DNA from: an uncultured Oscillospiraceae bacterium
Lineage (GTDB): Bacteria > Bacillota > Clostridia > Oscillospirales > Ruminococcaceae
Direction of reading: 5' to 3'
Assembly (NCBI GenBank): GCA_900539195.1
Contig: UQBC01000028.1
Location: forward strand, 1-36,825
Length of the DNA stretch: 36,825 bases
Part shown: positions 7,473-16,100 of the stretch, in pieces
Position numbering within the stretch: the first letter of the stretch is position 1
How the letters are laid out: each line of letters begins with the position of its first letter
Position numbers and translations under genes: made by a program
The notes under the pieces: generated by a model
The model's input: the letters and a program-made list of their open reading frames with translations, nothing else
Told to the model about the DNA's origin: nothing
Database searches by the model: none

Positions 7473-7660
7473 GTCGTAAACATCGTTAAATGCCGAGTTT
7501 ACAAGGCTTTTTTGTTCAATTTACAATGCAGCCGTTACAATGAAGCCACTGGATTAACAATTCACTATTCCAGTGATTTACGACACGCATTTGTCGTAAA
7601 AGACGAGCGATGCTCAAAAAGTCATTTGTCGTAAATCTGTCGTAACCCCCGTTTTACGAC
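7473..7660. repeat. Cluster of six TTTACGAC motifs in both orientations
   Basis: GTCGTAAA or TTTACGAC occurs at 7473-7480, 7577-7584, 7593-7600, 7628-7635 and 7653-7660, and GTCGTAAC at 7639-7646. Two pairs form inverted repeats: 7577-7584 with 7593-7600 (8-bp arms, 8-base loop) and 7639-7645 with 7654-7660. The 246 bp between the terminator and lysS hold nothing else recognisable. Such clusters suggest binding sites for a recombinase or partition protein, or an old integration junction. Confidence 0.5.
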
Positions 7661-7718
7661 ATTTTTTTGGATTAACAAAACGCCGTAAACGCTGTCAAAA
7701 CCTGATTTTTGTGGGTTT

Positions 7719-9230
7719 TTAGTCCGAGAGGGGCTTCATAGTCGGGAACAGCAGTACATCTCTTATGCTTGCACTGTCTGTAAGCAGCATTACAAATCTG
7801 TCAAGACCCATGCCAAGACCGCCCGTTGGGGGTAAGCCGTATTCGAGGGCTGTTAAGAAGTCCTCGTCTATCTGAGCGTTTGCGCCCTGCTTTCTCTTCT
7901 CCATAACCTGCTTTGTGAAACGCTCACGCTGGTCGATGGGGTCGTTAAGTTCTGAGAATGCGTTACCGAACTCACACGCATTGATGAAGTATTCAAAACG
8001 CTCCGTGAATGCGGGGTCGGTGGGCTTTCTCTTTGCAAGAGGCGAATTTTCTACAGGATAATCATAGATGATAGTAGGCTGAATCAGCTTGTCCTCTACA
8101 AATTCCTCGAACAGCTCGATAAGCACTTCGCCCTTTGTGGCTGTGTCAGCAATCTCTGCGTGCTTTGTCTTAGCCTGAGCCACTGCATCGGCGTCACTTG
8201 TCCAGCTGTCATAGTCAAGACCTGTGAATTCCTTTACGGCTTCCTTCATAGTCATACGCTTCCAGGGCTTGCCGATTTCGATTTCCTTACCCTGATAAGG
8301 AACTGTATCCGTGCCGCATACCTTGAGCGCTACTGTACGGTACATTTCTTCTATCAGATCCATCATACCGTAGTAATCTGTGTATGCCTGATACATTTCG
8401 ATAGATGTAAATTCGGGGTTGTGAGTTGCGTCCATACCCTCGTTTCTGAAGATACGGCCTACTTCATATACCCTGTCAAATCCGCCTACGATAAGGCGCT
8501 TTAAGTAAAGCTCCGTTTCGATACGCAGATACATATCAATATCAAGAGCATTGTGGTGTGTTACGAAGGGTCTTGCAGCCGCACCGATCTCAAGTGTATG
8601 CAGTACGGGTGTGTCAACCTCAAGATAACCCTTGCTGTCAAGGAAGCTGCGTATCTCACGCAGTATCATTGAACGCTTGACGAAGGTATCCTTAATTTCC
8701 GGATTTGCGATAAGGTCAAGATAACGCTTTCTGTAACGCTCTTCCTTGTCCTTAAGTCCGTGCCACTTTTCAGGCAGGGGCAGGAGCGACTTTGAAAGAA
8801 GCTTTATTGACTTTGCGTGTACGCTTATCTCTCCACGTCTTGTCTTGAATACAAAACCGCTCACACCTACAATATCACCGAGATCCCACTTCTTGAATTC
8901 CTTGAAGTTATCCTCGCCTATATCGTCAATGCGGACATAAACCTGCATTCTTCCGCTGTCGTCACGGATATCTATAAAGTTGGCCTTACCCATATCACGC
9001 CAGCTTGTGATACGGCCTGCAATCATTACATCCTTTTCTTCAAGCTCCTCAAAGTTATCTCTTATCTGCTGAGCCTTGTGAGTGAAATCAAACTTTGTGA
9101 TTTCATAAGGATTCTTGCCGTTTGCCTTTAAATCGTTCAGCTTTTCTATTCTTATGCGGTGCTGTTCGTCAAGCTGCGCCAGAAGTTCTTCTTCGGTAAG
9201 CTCAACCTGCTCTGCGTTGTTGTTTTCCAT
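7719..9230 (-). CDS. lysS: Lysyl-tRNA synthetase, class II
   Basis: The 503-residue enzyme attaches lysine to tRNA-Lys in the cytoplasm. It has an N-terminal helix and OB-fold anticodon-binding domain (about residues 60-165, with VMIAGRITSWRDMGKANFIDI), then the class II catalytic core: motif 1 around RKRYLDLIANPE, motif 2 FRNEGMDATHNPEFTSIEMY, and motif 3 GLGMGLDRFVMLLT near the C-terminus. The length is normal for bacterial LysS. The ATG has AGAGG 11 bases upstream. It follows greA by 21 bp and is the last gene of the run ftsE-ftsX-M23-S41-greA-lysS; greA-lysS adjacency is common in Firmicutes. Confidence 0.97.
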   Translation of the reverse strand: MENNNAEQVELTEEELLAQLDEQHRIRIEKLNDLKANGKNPYEITKFDFTHKAQQIRDNFEELEEKDVMIAGRITSWRDMGKANFIDIRDDSGRMQVYVRIDDIGEDNFKEFKKWDLGDIVGVSGFVFKTRRGEISVHAKSIKLLSKSLLPLPEKWHGLKDKEERYRKRYLDLIANPEIKDTFVKRSMILREIRSFLDSKGYLEVDTPVLHTLEIGAAARPFVTHHNALDIDMYLRIETELYLKRLIVGGFDRVYEVGRIFRNEGMDATHNPEFTSIEMYQAYTDYYGMMDLIEEMYRTVALKVCGTDTVPYQGKEIEIGKPWKRMTMKEAVKEFTGLDYDSWTSDADAVAQAKTKHAEIADTATKGEVLIELFEEFVEDKLIQPTIIYDYPVENSPLAKRKPTDPAFTERFEYFINACEFGNAFSELNDPIDQRERFTKQVMEKRKQGANAQIDEDFLTALEYGLPPTGGLGMGLDRFVMLLTDSASIRDVLLFPTMKPLSD

Positions 9231-9251
9231 TATTTTTTGTTTCCTCTCAGT

Positions 9252-9722
9252 TTACTTGTCTATTTCTACTATCTTGTACTTCTTTACTCCTGCGGGAGCT
9301 TCAACCTCTACCTCTTCACCGAGCTTCTTGCCTATGCAAGCCTTACCGATAGGTGATTCATCGGAAATCTTCATAGCCTTCATATCAACTTCCTTTGAAC
9401 CTACTAAGAAGAACTTGATTTTCTTTCCGCTCTCGTCCTCTATAACTACAGTGTTACCGATATTAACGTGCTCTGTTGAAAGCTCGTCCTCGTCAACTAC
9501 CTTTGCGTTTTTCAGTGTAGCTTCAATCTCTGCAATCTCTGCTTCAACAATACCCTGTTCGTTTTTAGCTTCATCGTACTCTGAGTTCTCGGATAAGTCA
9601 CCGAATGAAAGAGCTACCTTGATTTTTTCTGCTATTTCTTTTCTTGTGACTGATTTTAAGTGTTCAAGTCTTTCCTCGAGATCCTTAAGACCTTTCGATG
9701 TTAAAGTTGTCTGTGTTGCCAT
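9252..9722 (-). CDS. greA: Transcription elongation factor GreA
   Basis: This 156-residue factor rescues backtracked RNA polymerase by stimulating transcript cleavage. The N-terminal coiled-coil (residues 1-75) carries the acidic tip LSENSEYDEAKNEQ. The C-terminal FKBP-like domain (about 80-156) contains ISDESPIGKACIGKKLGEEV and ends in EAPAGVKKYKIVEIDK, all typical of GreA. The size is normal. The start has GGAGG ten bases upstream. It lies between the S41-like protein and lysS in the same direction. Confidence 0.97.
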   Translation of the reverse strand: MATQTTLTSKGLKDLEERLEHLKSVTRKEIAEKIKVALSFGDLSENSEYDEAKNEQGIVEAEIAEIEATLKNAKVVDEDELSTEHVNIGNTVVIEDESGKKIKFFLVGSKEVDMKAMKISDESPIGKACIGKKLGEEVEVEAPAGVKKYKIVEIDK

Positions 9723-9783
9723 TATAAATGACCTCCATAAATTTATTTATATGCGGGCGGAGTTTACCGCCATAGATATCATT

Positions 9784-10974
9784 TTATTCGGTCGCTACGA
9801 TTTCAAGCGCCTTCTGTAGCTGAGCGTCGCTTTTCTTATCGGCGAACTTTATCTGTTCTGCCTGCTGTGCGGTAATGTCAACCGTATAGTCGGGCTTTAT
9901 TCCCGTATCGGAGAAATCGTCGGATTCGGTAGGGATTATCGTTGCGGTCGATATTGAAACCGCACTGCCGTCCTTGAAGCTCTGGGTCGTCTGAAGCTGT
10001 GACTTTCCGGCTGTAACCGAACCTATAACAGAAGCTTTTGCAAAGTCGCGCATACCTACGGCAAATACTTCCGCAAGGCAGGCTGTGTTTCCGTTTGTAA
10101 GCACTGTTATCGGTTTGCCGAGCGATGACAGCCCGTCGGTTTCGATAAACGTTGTATCCTTACCGTTGGCGTCTATCTGCGTTGCGACTGTGGCTTTGGG
10201 GAGCACACGGTTCAGCATAGCTTTAAGCGGTTCTGTAATGCCGTCCGTAACATCACGGACATCGAAAATATAACCCAGGACAGACTGTGCCTCGTACTCA
10301 TCGATAAGCTGTATAAAGCTGTCATCAGTCGTGTCGTTGAAGGTATATATCTTGATATAGGCATAACCGTCAATCAGCTTGCTTTTTACAGATGTAAGCT
10401 TTATGCTCTGTCTTACCAGTGTAACTGTCTTCTCTGTGCCGTCAGGTGTGCTGAAAGTTACCTTAAGCTTTGTGCCTTCTTCGCCGTCAAGCTTTGCCTG
10501 CGCCGCCTCTGCGCCCGTTTCGAGAATATTCTTGCCGTCTATTGCGGTTATCATACAGCCCTTTGTTATTTCTTCGACATCTGCGGAAGAGCCATCATAG
10601 ACATTTGTTACCTCAAGATAGTCGCCGTTTACAACTGTTTCGACACCTGTTCCGATAATAACGCCGCTCTGTATCTGCTGAAGCTTGTAATATTCATCGG
10701 CAGTGTAATATTTTGCATATTTGTCTTCTGTTCCGCTGATATAGCCGTTTGCTATACCTGTTATAAGCTCATTCTCATCCAGCTTATATATCGATGAGCT
10801 GCGGACAAATGTATCTACTTCTTTTATCTTTGCGTTTATGGTTTCCCTCTCCTGTATGCCGGCAACCATTGAGTTGTACATATTGAGCGACACGGTCATC
10901 GTAAGTACGAAGGTTATGGCACACGCTACCGCTATAAGGCTTATTGTAACGCCCAGCGATACTTTCTTATTCAT
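9784..10974 (-). CDS. S41-family peptidase-like protein (CtpA type) with Cys at the nucleophile site
   Basis: The 396-residue protein has one N-terminal membrane anchor (about 8-31), an N-terminal helical region, a PDZ-like domain (about 100-185, with TKGCMITAIDGKNI) and an S41 domain (about 200-360). In active C-terminal processing proteases the nucleophile lies in a G-[ST]-A-S-A-S-E motif. Here the stretch reads N296-T-A-C-L-A-E302, placing Cys299 (codon TGC at 10080-10078) at the serine position. The general-base lysine (K324 in TAGKSQLQT) and Q328 remain. The LRNNPGG-type loop reads VRDVTDGI, also divergent. It could be a cysteine-nucleophile variant or an inactive scaffold. It sits 40 bp after the M23 hydrolase gene, so regulation of that hydrolase or of FtsEX is a reasonable guess. 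Confidence 0.85.
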   Translation of the reverse strand: MNKKVSLGVTISLIAVACAITFVLTMTVSLNMYNSMVAGIQERETINAKIKEVDTFVRSSSIYKLDENELITGIANGYISGTEDKYAKYYTADEYYKLQQIQSGVIIGTGVETVVNGDYLEVTNVYDGSSADVEEITKGCMITAIDGKNILETGAEAAQAKLDGEEGTKLKVTFSTPDGTEKTVTLVRQSIKLTSVKSKLIDGYAYIKIYTFNDTTDDSFIQLIDEYEAQSVLGYIFDVRDVTDGITEPLKAMLNRVLPKATVATQIDANGKDTTFIETDGLSSLGKPITVLTNGNTACLAEVFAVGMRDFAKASVIGSVTAGKSQLQTTQSFKDGSAVSISTATIIPTESDDFSDTGIKPDYTVDITAQQAEQIKFADKKSDAQLQKALEIVATE

Positions 10975-11014
10975 CGGGAGTCACCCTTTCCTTGTTCCTG
11001 TATATGGCAATTTA

Positions 11015-12322
11015 TCACGCCATTGTAACATAATTGAACGGGTTTTCCGGTTCGCCGTTCAGTCTTATTTCAAAATGCAGATGAGGACCTGTCGAATAGC
11101 CGGTACTGCCGACTGCACCGAGCGATTCGCCCTGTGCGACTTCCTGTCCGACATAAACATATACTGCGCTCAGGTGAGCGTATGTAGTTGTATATCCGCC
11201 GCCATGGTCTACTACGACATACATACCATAGCTGTAACCCGGTATATAGCTGGTTTCTGCCACGATAACGGTTCCTGCCTTCGAGGCAAGTACGTTATCA
11301 CCGTAAATTCCGCCGTCGCCGATATCAACGCCCTTGTGCCATCTGCCAAAATCTGCGTCCCAGCCGAAGTTGCAGGAGATATATGAACGTCCGGGAACGG
11401 GCCAGTACCACTCGCCCTCCTGATAATCCTTATCGGGATTCGTCTGCTGTTTTATCAGCTCTTTTATCTGCTCTTCGTACGCTTCGATATCGGCTTCGCT
11501 CACGCTTATCTCATACTGTAAATTGCTCTTCTGATCTTCAAGGTTGCTTACAGCCGCCGAGTACTTGTTATAATCGGATTCATAGGTACTTTTTGCACTC
11601 TCTGCATCCGATACAAGGTCATCAAGCTCCTGCTTTTCGCTGAGAAGCTTTGTCATCTGACTGTCAAGCTGTTTCTTGGACTGCTCAAGGTCAGCCTTGT
11701 CGGTTTCGAGAAGTTTCTTGTCTGAACTTAACTTTTTCATGTCTGCCGTAAGATCATTCATGAACTGTAGGTTCTGCTCGCTTATCTTTCCTACAACCTC
11801 GCTGTTTATCATCAGATCATAGAAATCGGAAGAACCTGCAAGCACGCCGAACATATCGCCTGTACCCGATGTGTACATTGTTCTTACAATCTGCGCAAAC
11901 TTCTCAAGATTTGCTTTGTTTTCTTTATCAAGCTTATCTATATTTTCTTCCGCAGTTGCGATAGCCTCGTCCTTTTTGGTTATTTCATCGGTCAGGGTAT
12001 CAATATTGCTCTGTAAGGAATCAATATCCTGATTCTTGTAGTAAACAAGGTTATAGTAATAATCGACAAGTTCTTTCTGTTCGGTAAGAAGTTTTGCCGT
12101 ATTATCAAGATCTTCCTGTTTATCGGTTATATCGCCCTGAATACGATCAATCTCTTCACGTCTTTGCTCGTTATCCTGTTTTATCTGCTCTATTCTGTCC
12201 TTTATATCGTCAACCGTAAGGTCTTCCGCGCCTGCGGGAGCATATGTTACGATTATACCCGATGTCAATGCAAATATCGTGACGAATGAAGTCAGAGAGT
12301 GCAGAATTTTTTTCAGCTTCAT
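11015..12322 (-). CDS. Coiled-coil M23 peptidoglycan hydrolase, probable FtsEX partner
   Basis: The 435-residue protein has a signal peptide (residues 1-32, ending about AGA), a long coiled-coil region (about 35-290, rich in Glu, Gln, Lys, Asp) and a C-terminal M23 (LytM) domain. Zinc ligands are seen at H329 and D333 (HKGVDIG) and H416 in PHLHFE, with the active-site H383 in TYAHL. M23 enzymes cut peptide cross-links in the wall. The plan matches EnvC of Gram-negatives and is analogous to PcsB and CwlO, whose activity is controlled by FtsEX. The gene starts 18 bp after ftsX, in the same operon. The Zn residues are intact, so I expect an active endopeptidase. Confidence 0.9.
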   Translation of the reverse strand: MKLKKILHSLTSFVTIFALTSGIIVTYAPAGAEDLTVDDIKDRIEQIKQDNEQRREEIDRIQGDITDKQEDLDNTAKLLTEQKELVDYYYNLVYYKNQDIDSLQSNIDTLTDEITKKDEAIATAEENIDKLDKENKANLEKFAQIVRTMYTSGTGDMFGVLAGSSDFYDLMINSEVVGKISEQNLQFMNDLTADMKKLSSDKKLLETDKADLEQSKKQLDSQMTKLLSEKQELDDLVSDAESAKSTYESDYNKYSAAVSNLEDQKSNLQYEISVSEADIEAYEEQIKELIKQQTNPDKDYQEGEWYWPVPGRSYISCNFGWDADFGRWHKGVDIGDGGIYGDNVLASKAGTVIVAETSYIPGYSYGMYVVVDHGGGYTTTYAHLSAVYVYVGQEVAQGESLGAVGSTGYSTGPHLHFEIRLNGEPENPFNYVTMA

Positions 12323-12339
12323 CTTTATTCCTTTCGCCG

Positions 12340-13227
12340 TTATACCTTAAGGTATTTGCCTGTGCTCAGCACTGTGCCGATCGCTCCGAGCAGTGCGCCC
12401 GCGCCGCAACAAGCCGCCAGTACATACCATTCTATCTGTGAGAATTGAAGTATATCGCCCATTCCGAGCGCATTCCACATTCCGAGGTTCTGTGTAAACA
12501 GATTGAACAGATTCTCATAAATAAGTTTAGTCACAAACCACGACAGAATACCCGAGAGAAGTCCTATAAAAAGTCCTTCGACAAAGAAAGGAGTTTTTAT
12601 AAACGAGTTTGTGGCACCTACTATTCTCATTATGGCAATTTCCTTGCGTCTTGCAAAAACACTGAGCCTTGTAGTATTCGATATTATTATTACACTTACC
12701 GTACCGAGCGCCGCAATGAGCACTATTCCGATTATAGTAAATGTTGTTCTCAAATCCTTGATAAAGCTTGCAAAATCCATAGGCGCATTTACCTTGTAAA
12801 CGCCGTCTATCGCCTTGAACTGCTGTACTGCCGTGCTCATCTTGTCTATGTCGTTTATCGTAACCATATAGGTTGCGGGGACGGGATTATAGGGCAGATT
12901 TTCAAACAGTTCCTTCTGCTCGCTGTACTGCTCTATCATCTTCTGAAGGCCCTCTTCCGAAGAGATGAAATCCACCTTTTCGGTAAGCGTATTGCTTTTG
13001 AGCACCTCGCCTATATGCTTTATATCCGCATCATCATCAAGATAAACACTGATCTCATTCTTATCTGAAACGTTGTCGAGAATAATTCCGCAGTCGAGCA
13101 TTACTATAGCCGACATTCCGACAAGGATAAGGCTGACAGTCATAATACAAAGGCTGGCAAAGGACATGAAACGGTTTTTCCAGACCGACCTTATACCTTG
13201 CTTTATAAGATAAGTAAAATTATTCAT
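12340..13227 (-). CDS. ftsX: Cell division protein FtsX (ABC permease)
   Basis: This is the membrane subunit that links the FtsE ATPase to an extracellular wall hydrolase during division. It has 295 residues from the ATG at 13227; a GTG four codons upstream is an alternative, but AGGTGAGG is better placed for the ATG. The N-terminal basic segment (KQGIRSVWKNRFMS) precedes the first membrane helix, an extracellular domain of about 120 residues follows (with EISVYLDDDAD), and three membrane helices close the protein, with RKEIAIMRIVGAT in the cytoplasmic loop typical of FtsX. The start overlaps the ftsE end by 8 bp. Confidence 0.96.
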   Translation of the reverse strand: MNNFTYLIKQGIRSVWKNRFMSFASLCIMTVSLILVGMSAIVMLDCGIILDNVSDKNEISVYLDDDADIKHIGEVLKSNTLTEKVDFISSEEGLQKMIEQYSEQKELFENLPYNPVPATYMVTINDIDKMSTAVQQFKAIDGVYKVNAPMDFASFIKDLRTTFTIIGIVLIAALGTVSVIIISNTTRLSVFARRKEIAIMRIVGATNSFIKTPFFVEGLFIGLLSGILSWFVTKLIYENLFNLFTQNLGMWNALGMGDILQFSQIEWYVLAACCGAGALLGAIGTVLSTGKYLKV

Positions 13228-13912
13228 CCTGCGCCTCACCTTCTACATATTCGTCGAAAATAACTTCGCCGTTTTTCAGGCTGACGATTCTTCCGCCGAA
13301 ATATTCGACAAGGCTGTGCTCATGGGTAACCATTATTACGGTAGTTCCGCACTTGTTTATCTCCTTGAGCAGCTTTACTATGTCATACGACAGCGCCGGA
13401 TCTATGTTTGCTGTAGGCTCGTCTGCTATAATCAGCTTAGGATCGCTCGCAAAGGCTCTGGCTATCGCAACTCTCTGCTTTTCACCGCCGGAAAGCGTAT
13501 CGGGATACGCTTTTGCTCTCTCAACAAGCTTGACAAGGTTCAGAACATACGGCACTCTGTGTCTTATTGTCTTTTTTGGTTTGTTTGTAACACGCAGAAC
13601 AAATGCTACGTTATCATAAACATTGAGATCCGGTATCAGACGGAAGTCCTGAAATATCATTCCTATGGAACGTCTGAAGTACGGAATCTTCTTGTTTTTT
13701 ATCTTGGCAAGATTATATCCGTTGACGAATACTCTGCCTGAGGTCGGCGCTATTTCTCTTGTAAGAAGCTTCAGAAGCGTTGATTTACCTGCGCCGCTGT
13801 CGCCTACTATAAAGACAAATTCTCCGTCCTCTATACGCAAATTGACGCCGTTTAAAGCGTCAACTCCGCCGCCGTCCTTGAAATGAACGTCGACGTTCTT
13901 TAATTCTACCAT
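13220..13912 (-). CDS. ftsE: Cell division ATP-binding protein FtsE
   Basis: The 230-residue ATPase drives FtsX to activate wall hydrolases. Walker A is G37-DSGAGKS-T45, the signature is LSGGEKQR (about 138-145), Walker B is LIIADEPTANIDP and the switch His lies in VTHEH. The residues YFRRSIGMIFQDFRLIPDLNVYDNVAF are typical of FtsE, given here in two parts: YFRRSIGMIFQDFRL then IPDLNVYDNVAF. It is the first gene of the division operon. About 640 bp of repeat-containing DNA separates it from the CdaR-type regulator gene upstream. AAGGAATGG lies before the ATG as a ribosome site. Confidence 0.97.
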   Translation of the reverse strand: MVELKNVDVHFKDGGGVDALNGVNLRIEDGEFVFIVGDSGAGKSTLLKLLTREIAPTSGRVFVNGYNLAKIKNKKIPYFRRSIGMIFQDFRLIPDLNVYDNVAFVLRVTNKPKKTIRHRVPYVLNLVKLVERAKAYPDTLSGGEKQRVAIARAFASDPKLIIADEPTANIDPALSYDIVKLLKEINKCGTTVIMVTHEHSLVEYFGGRIVSLKNGEVIFDEYVEGEAQDE

Positions 13913-14219
13913 TTTACCATTCCTTCCTGAATACCTGCCGTGACGAAAAACGGCACACAGCGATGCAGTCCGGTTTATGGCGTAACCGGGGGAACTACAT
14001 AACTATCCCCTTCTGCACCCACGATACTTTTCAAATACTTTTCCGTATACTTCAAAGTACGGTGGCGTAACTTAATTTCTCTCTCCTCGGATTCCGCCGC
14101 ATAGCAACACATAACTGTACGGAAATTTACAGACCGCTGCACGGGCGTTGCAAATCGCCGCACTTTTTCGACAGACCAACCGTCAGCGTAAGTAACGCTT
14201 GCACGCAAACTTTTTTTAA
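13913..14219. other. Intergenic DNA upstream of ftsE, no supported gene
   Basis: A hairpin GCCGT-(8 bases)-ACGGC lies near 13936-13953. A 96-codon open frame on the minus strand (14265-13975) begins inside the first 101-bp repeat and lacks a ribosome site, so I do not call it. The stretch at about 14130-14219 resembles the repeat units weakly and may be a decayed copy. I see no clear consensus promoter for ftsE. Confidence 0.4.
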
Positions 14220-14544
14220 GATCGGAATTGTCTGCGGCGCTGCCGACCGGCTTTATACTTTGCACCGCCGTTTACACCCGGCCGTTTCACCGTGTTACAC
14301 ATAAATGCAACATTTCAAAAGATCGGAATTGTCTGCGGCGCTGCCGACTTGCTTTATACTTCGCACCGCCGTTTACACCCGACCGTTTTGCTGTGTTACA
14401 CATAAATGCAACATTTCAAAAGGTCGGAATTGTCTGCGGCACTGCCGACTTGCTTTATACTTCGCACCGCCGTTTACACCCGACCGTTTTGCCGTATCAC
14501 ACATAAATGCAACATTTCAAAAGGTCGGAACAGTCAGCGGCGAC
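14220..14544. repeat. Tandem repeat: three 101-bp units plus a partial fourth
   Basis: Units at 14220-14320, 14321-14421 and 14422-14522 have exactly the same 101-bp period and roughly 90-95% identity by eye; a partial fourth begins at 14523. Each starts G(A/G)TCGGAATTGTCTGCGGC and ends with AACATTTCAAAA. The third unit carries CGGCA-G-TGCCG on the minus strand. There are no spacers, so this is not a CRISPR array. All frames across it lack stops in places only because the unit lacks them, and no ribosome site is present. It lies between the stop of the CdaR-type gene and ftsE. Confidence 0.9.
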
Positions 14545-14555
14545 CCGCCGCCGCA

Positions 14556-15641
14556 TTAGAATTTGACGGGATCTGCGGCAAGGTATTTCTTGACCATGAG
14601 AGCGATCTTGAAGATGATTGCGTGATCAAACTCTCTTAAATCAAGACCTGTGAGTTTCTTTATCTTATCCAGTCTGTAAACCAGTGTATTTCTGTGTACA
14701 AAGAGCTTTCTTGACGTTTCGGAAACGTTGAGGTTATTCTCGAAGAATCTCTGTATCGTGAATAACGTTTCGTGGTCAAGCGACTCTATTGAGCCCTTCT
14801 TGAAAACTTCCTTCAGGAATGTTTCACACAGGGTCGTGGGCAGGTGATAAATAAGACGGGCGATACCGAGGTTATCATAGCTTACGATAGTCTTGTCCGT
14901 ATCGAACACCTTACCTACCTCAATAGCTATCTGTGCTTCCTTGAATGAACGGGCAAGATCCTTTATGCCTGTAACGGGAGTACCGATACCTACGTTTACC
15001 TTTGTGAAGAACTCACCCGACAGCGTATCGGAAATCGAGCGTGCGAGCTTTTCAAGATCCTTGTTGTCTATGCCTGCCTTTATTTCCTTTACAAGAACGA
15101 TTTCCGTTTCTGTGATATTGAATACGAAGTCCTTGTTCTTATCGGGGAACAAGTTCTGTATTACGTCATAAGCCGAAACTTCGTTTGCGGAAACGATACT
15201 TATAAGGAATACAACACGGCTGATATCCGCGTTGAAGTGCAGTTCTCTTGCCTTAAGCGTTATATCGCCGGGGAGAACGTTATCAAGAATGATATTCTTA
15301 ACGAAATTATTTCTGTCATATTTCTCGTCATAGTACTGCTTGATGCTTGACAGTGAAATAGCGAGTATCGACGCATACTTTGCTGCCTGATCATCTGTGC
15401 CTTCGATGAATACTGCATAGTCGGGCTTTACATGTACGCCGAAAGGCTTGTATGTATAGCCGTCACGAATGAATACATCGTGAGAGTCACCAAGCTCAAT
15501 AGAAAAGAAGTCGCTGTTCGTTCCTATCCTGGAAAGCTCACTGCAAGCGACTATCGTACTGTTTTCATCGATAACACCGATAACACGACCGATAGTATCT
15601 CTCATCTGATGAACTACGCCCTGAAATAATCTGTTTGACAT
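14556..15641 (-). CDS. CdaR/PucR-type transcriptional regulator
   Basis: The 361-residue protein has an N-terminal sugar-diacid recognition-like domain (about 1-130; MSNRLFQGVVHQMRDTIG), a central GGDEF-like CdaR domain (about 135-270) and a C-terminal PucR-type helix-turn-helix (about 295-352; LNVSETSRKLFVHRNTLVYR, then KIKKLTGLDL). This matches CdaR-family regulators. The ligand is unknown; in clostridia members of this family occur far from sugar-diacid genes, as here next to the division operon. The ATG is preceded by AGAGGTAAGAAA. It is read toward ftsE, but 640 bp of repeats separate the two, so co-transcription is uncertain. Confidence 0.85.
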   Translation of the reverse strand: MSNRLFQGVVHQMRDTIGRVIGVIDENSTIVACSELSRIGTNSDFFSIELGDSHDVFIRDGYTYKPFGVHVKPDYAVFIEGTDDQAAKYASILAISLSSIKQYYDEKYDRNNFVKNIILDNVLPGDITLKARELHFNADISRVVFLISIVSANEVSAYDVIQNLFPDKNKDFVFNITETEIVLVKEIKAGIDNKDLEKLARSISDTLSGEFFTKVNVGIGTPVTGIKDLARSFKEAQIAIEVGKVFDTDKTIVSYDNLGIARLIYHLPTTLCETFLKEVFKKGSIESLDHETLFTIQRFFENNLNVSETSRKLFVHRNTLVYRLDKIKKLTGLDLREFDHAIIFKIALMVKKYLAADPVKF

Positions 15642-15887
15642 TTTCTTACCTCTTTTATCTTAAAAATGGTTTGCTCGCGTGTCCGCCGAAGGCTATAGCC
15701 CAAATAGTGCCTTGTAATGCGGATATTTCTCTATACAGTCTGTATTATGATCATTATGCGTAAACCCTTGAAAAAGGGCATAAAACGGCTGAAAATAATA
15801 CACCAAATATATTTTACTAGAAAAATCGAAAAAAATCAAGACTTTTTTAGACAAAATGTAAAAATTGCTTTAAAATTTTTTGCAATG

Positions 15888-15916
15888 TTGCAAAATACGT
15901 TAATAAGTGGTATACT
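15888..15916 (+). promoter_or_regulatory. Promoter upstream of metG
   Basis: TTGCAA (15888-15893) and TATACT (15911-15916) are separated by 17 bp. Transcription would start near 15924 and give a leader of about 400 nt before metG, including a small open frame and repeat element copy 2. The 15642-15887 interval is AT-rich and otherwise holds only the unplaced promoter of the divergent CdaR-type gene. Confidence 0.6.
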
Positions 15917-15988
15917 AAAATTTATGTATGGATAGTGGGTAACTATGCCCTGTACCATAATAAATTACATTCGGAAGGACTGATTCTT

Positions 15989-16057
15989 ATGATCCTGAAA
16001 ATTAAAAATGCAAAGAACAGCGTGTATGCACGAATGTGCAGTTTGGCACGAATGTAA
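15989..16057 (+). CDS. Possible 22-residue leader peptide
   Basis: An ATG at 15989 with GGAAGGA eleven bases upstream opens a 22-codon frame beginning MILKIKNAKN and ending SLARM. It contains three further methionines or the like and sits in the leader of metG, 73 bp after the promoter. The sequence GCACGAATGT occurs twice within it. A role in regulation of metG is only speculation; it may not be translated. Confidence 0.25.
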   Translation: MILKIKNAKNSVYARMCSLARM

Positions 16058-16100
16058 AAATATAAACTGTAGAAAGCTTTGTCTTTAAAACGAACTACTA

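Noticed and set aside
7434..7634. 66-codon plus-strand frame
   Set aside because: It starts inside a terminator hairpin, has no ribosome site, and covers the TTTACGAC cluster.
13975..14265. 96-codon minus-strand frame ending VVPPVTP
   Set aside because: It begins inside the first 101-bp repeat with no ribosome site. The composition is not clearly unnatural, so a homology search could reverse this.
14220..14544. CRISPR array
   Set aside because: The units are contiguous 101-bp tandem copies with no variable spacers and no cas genes nearby.
15717..15935. 72-codon plus-strand frame before the metG promoter
   Set aside because: No ribosome site; A/T-rich promoter DNA for the divergent regulator explains it.
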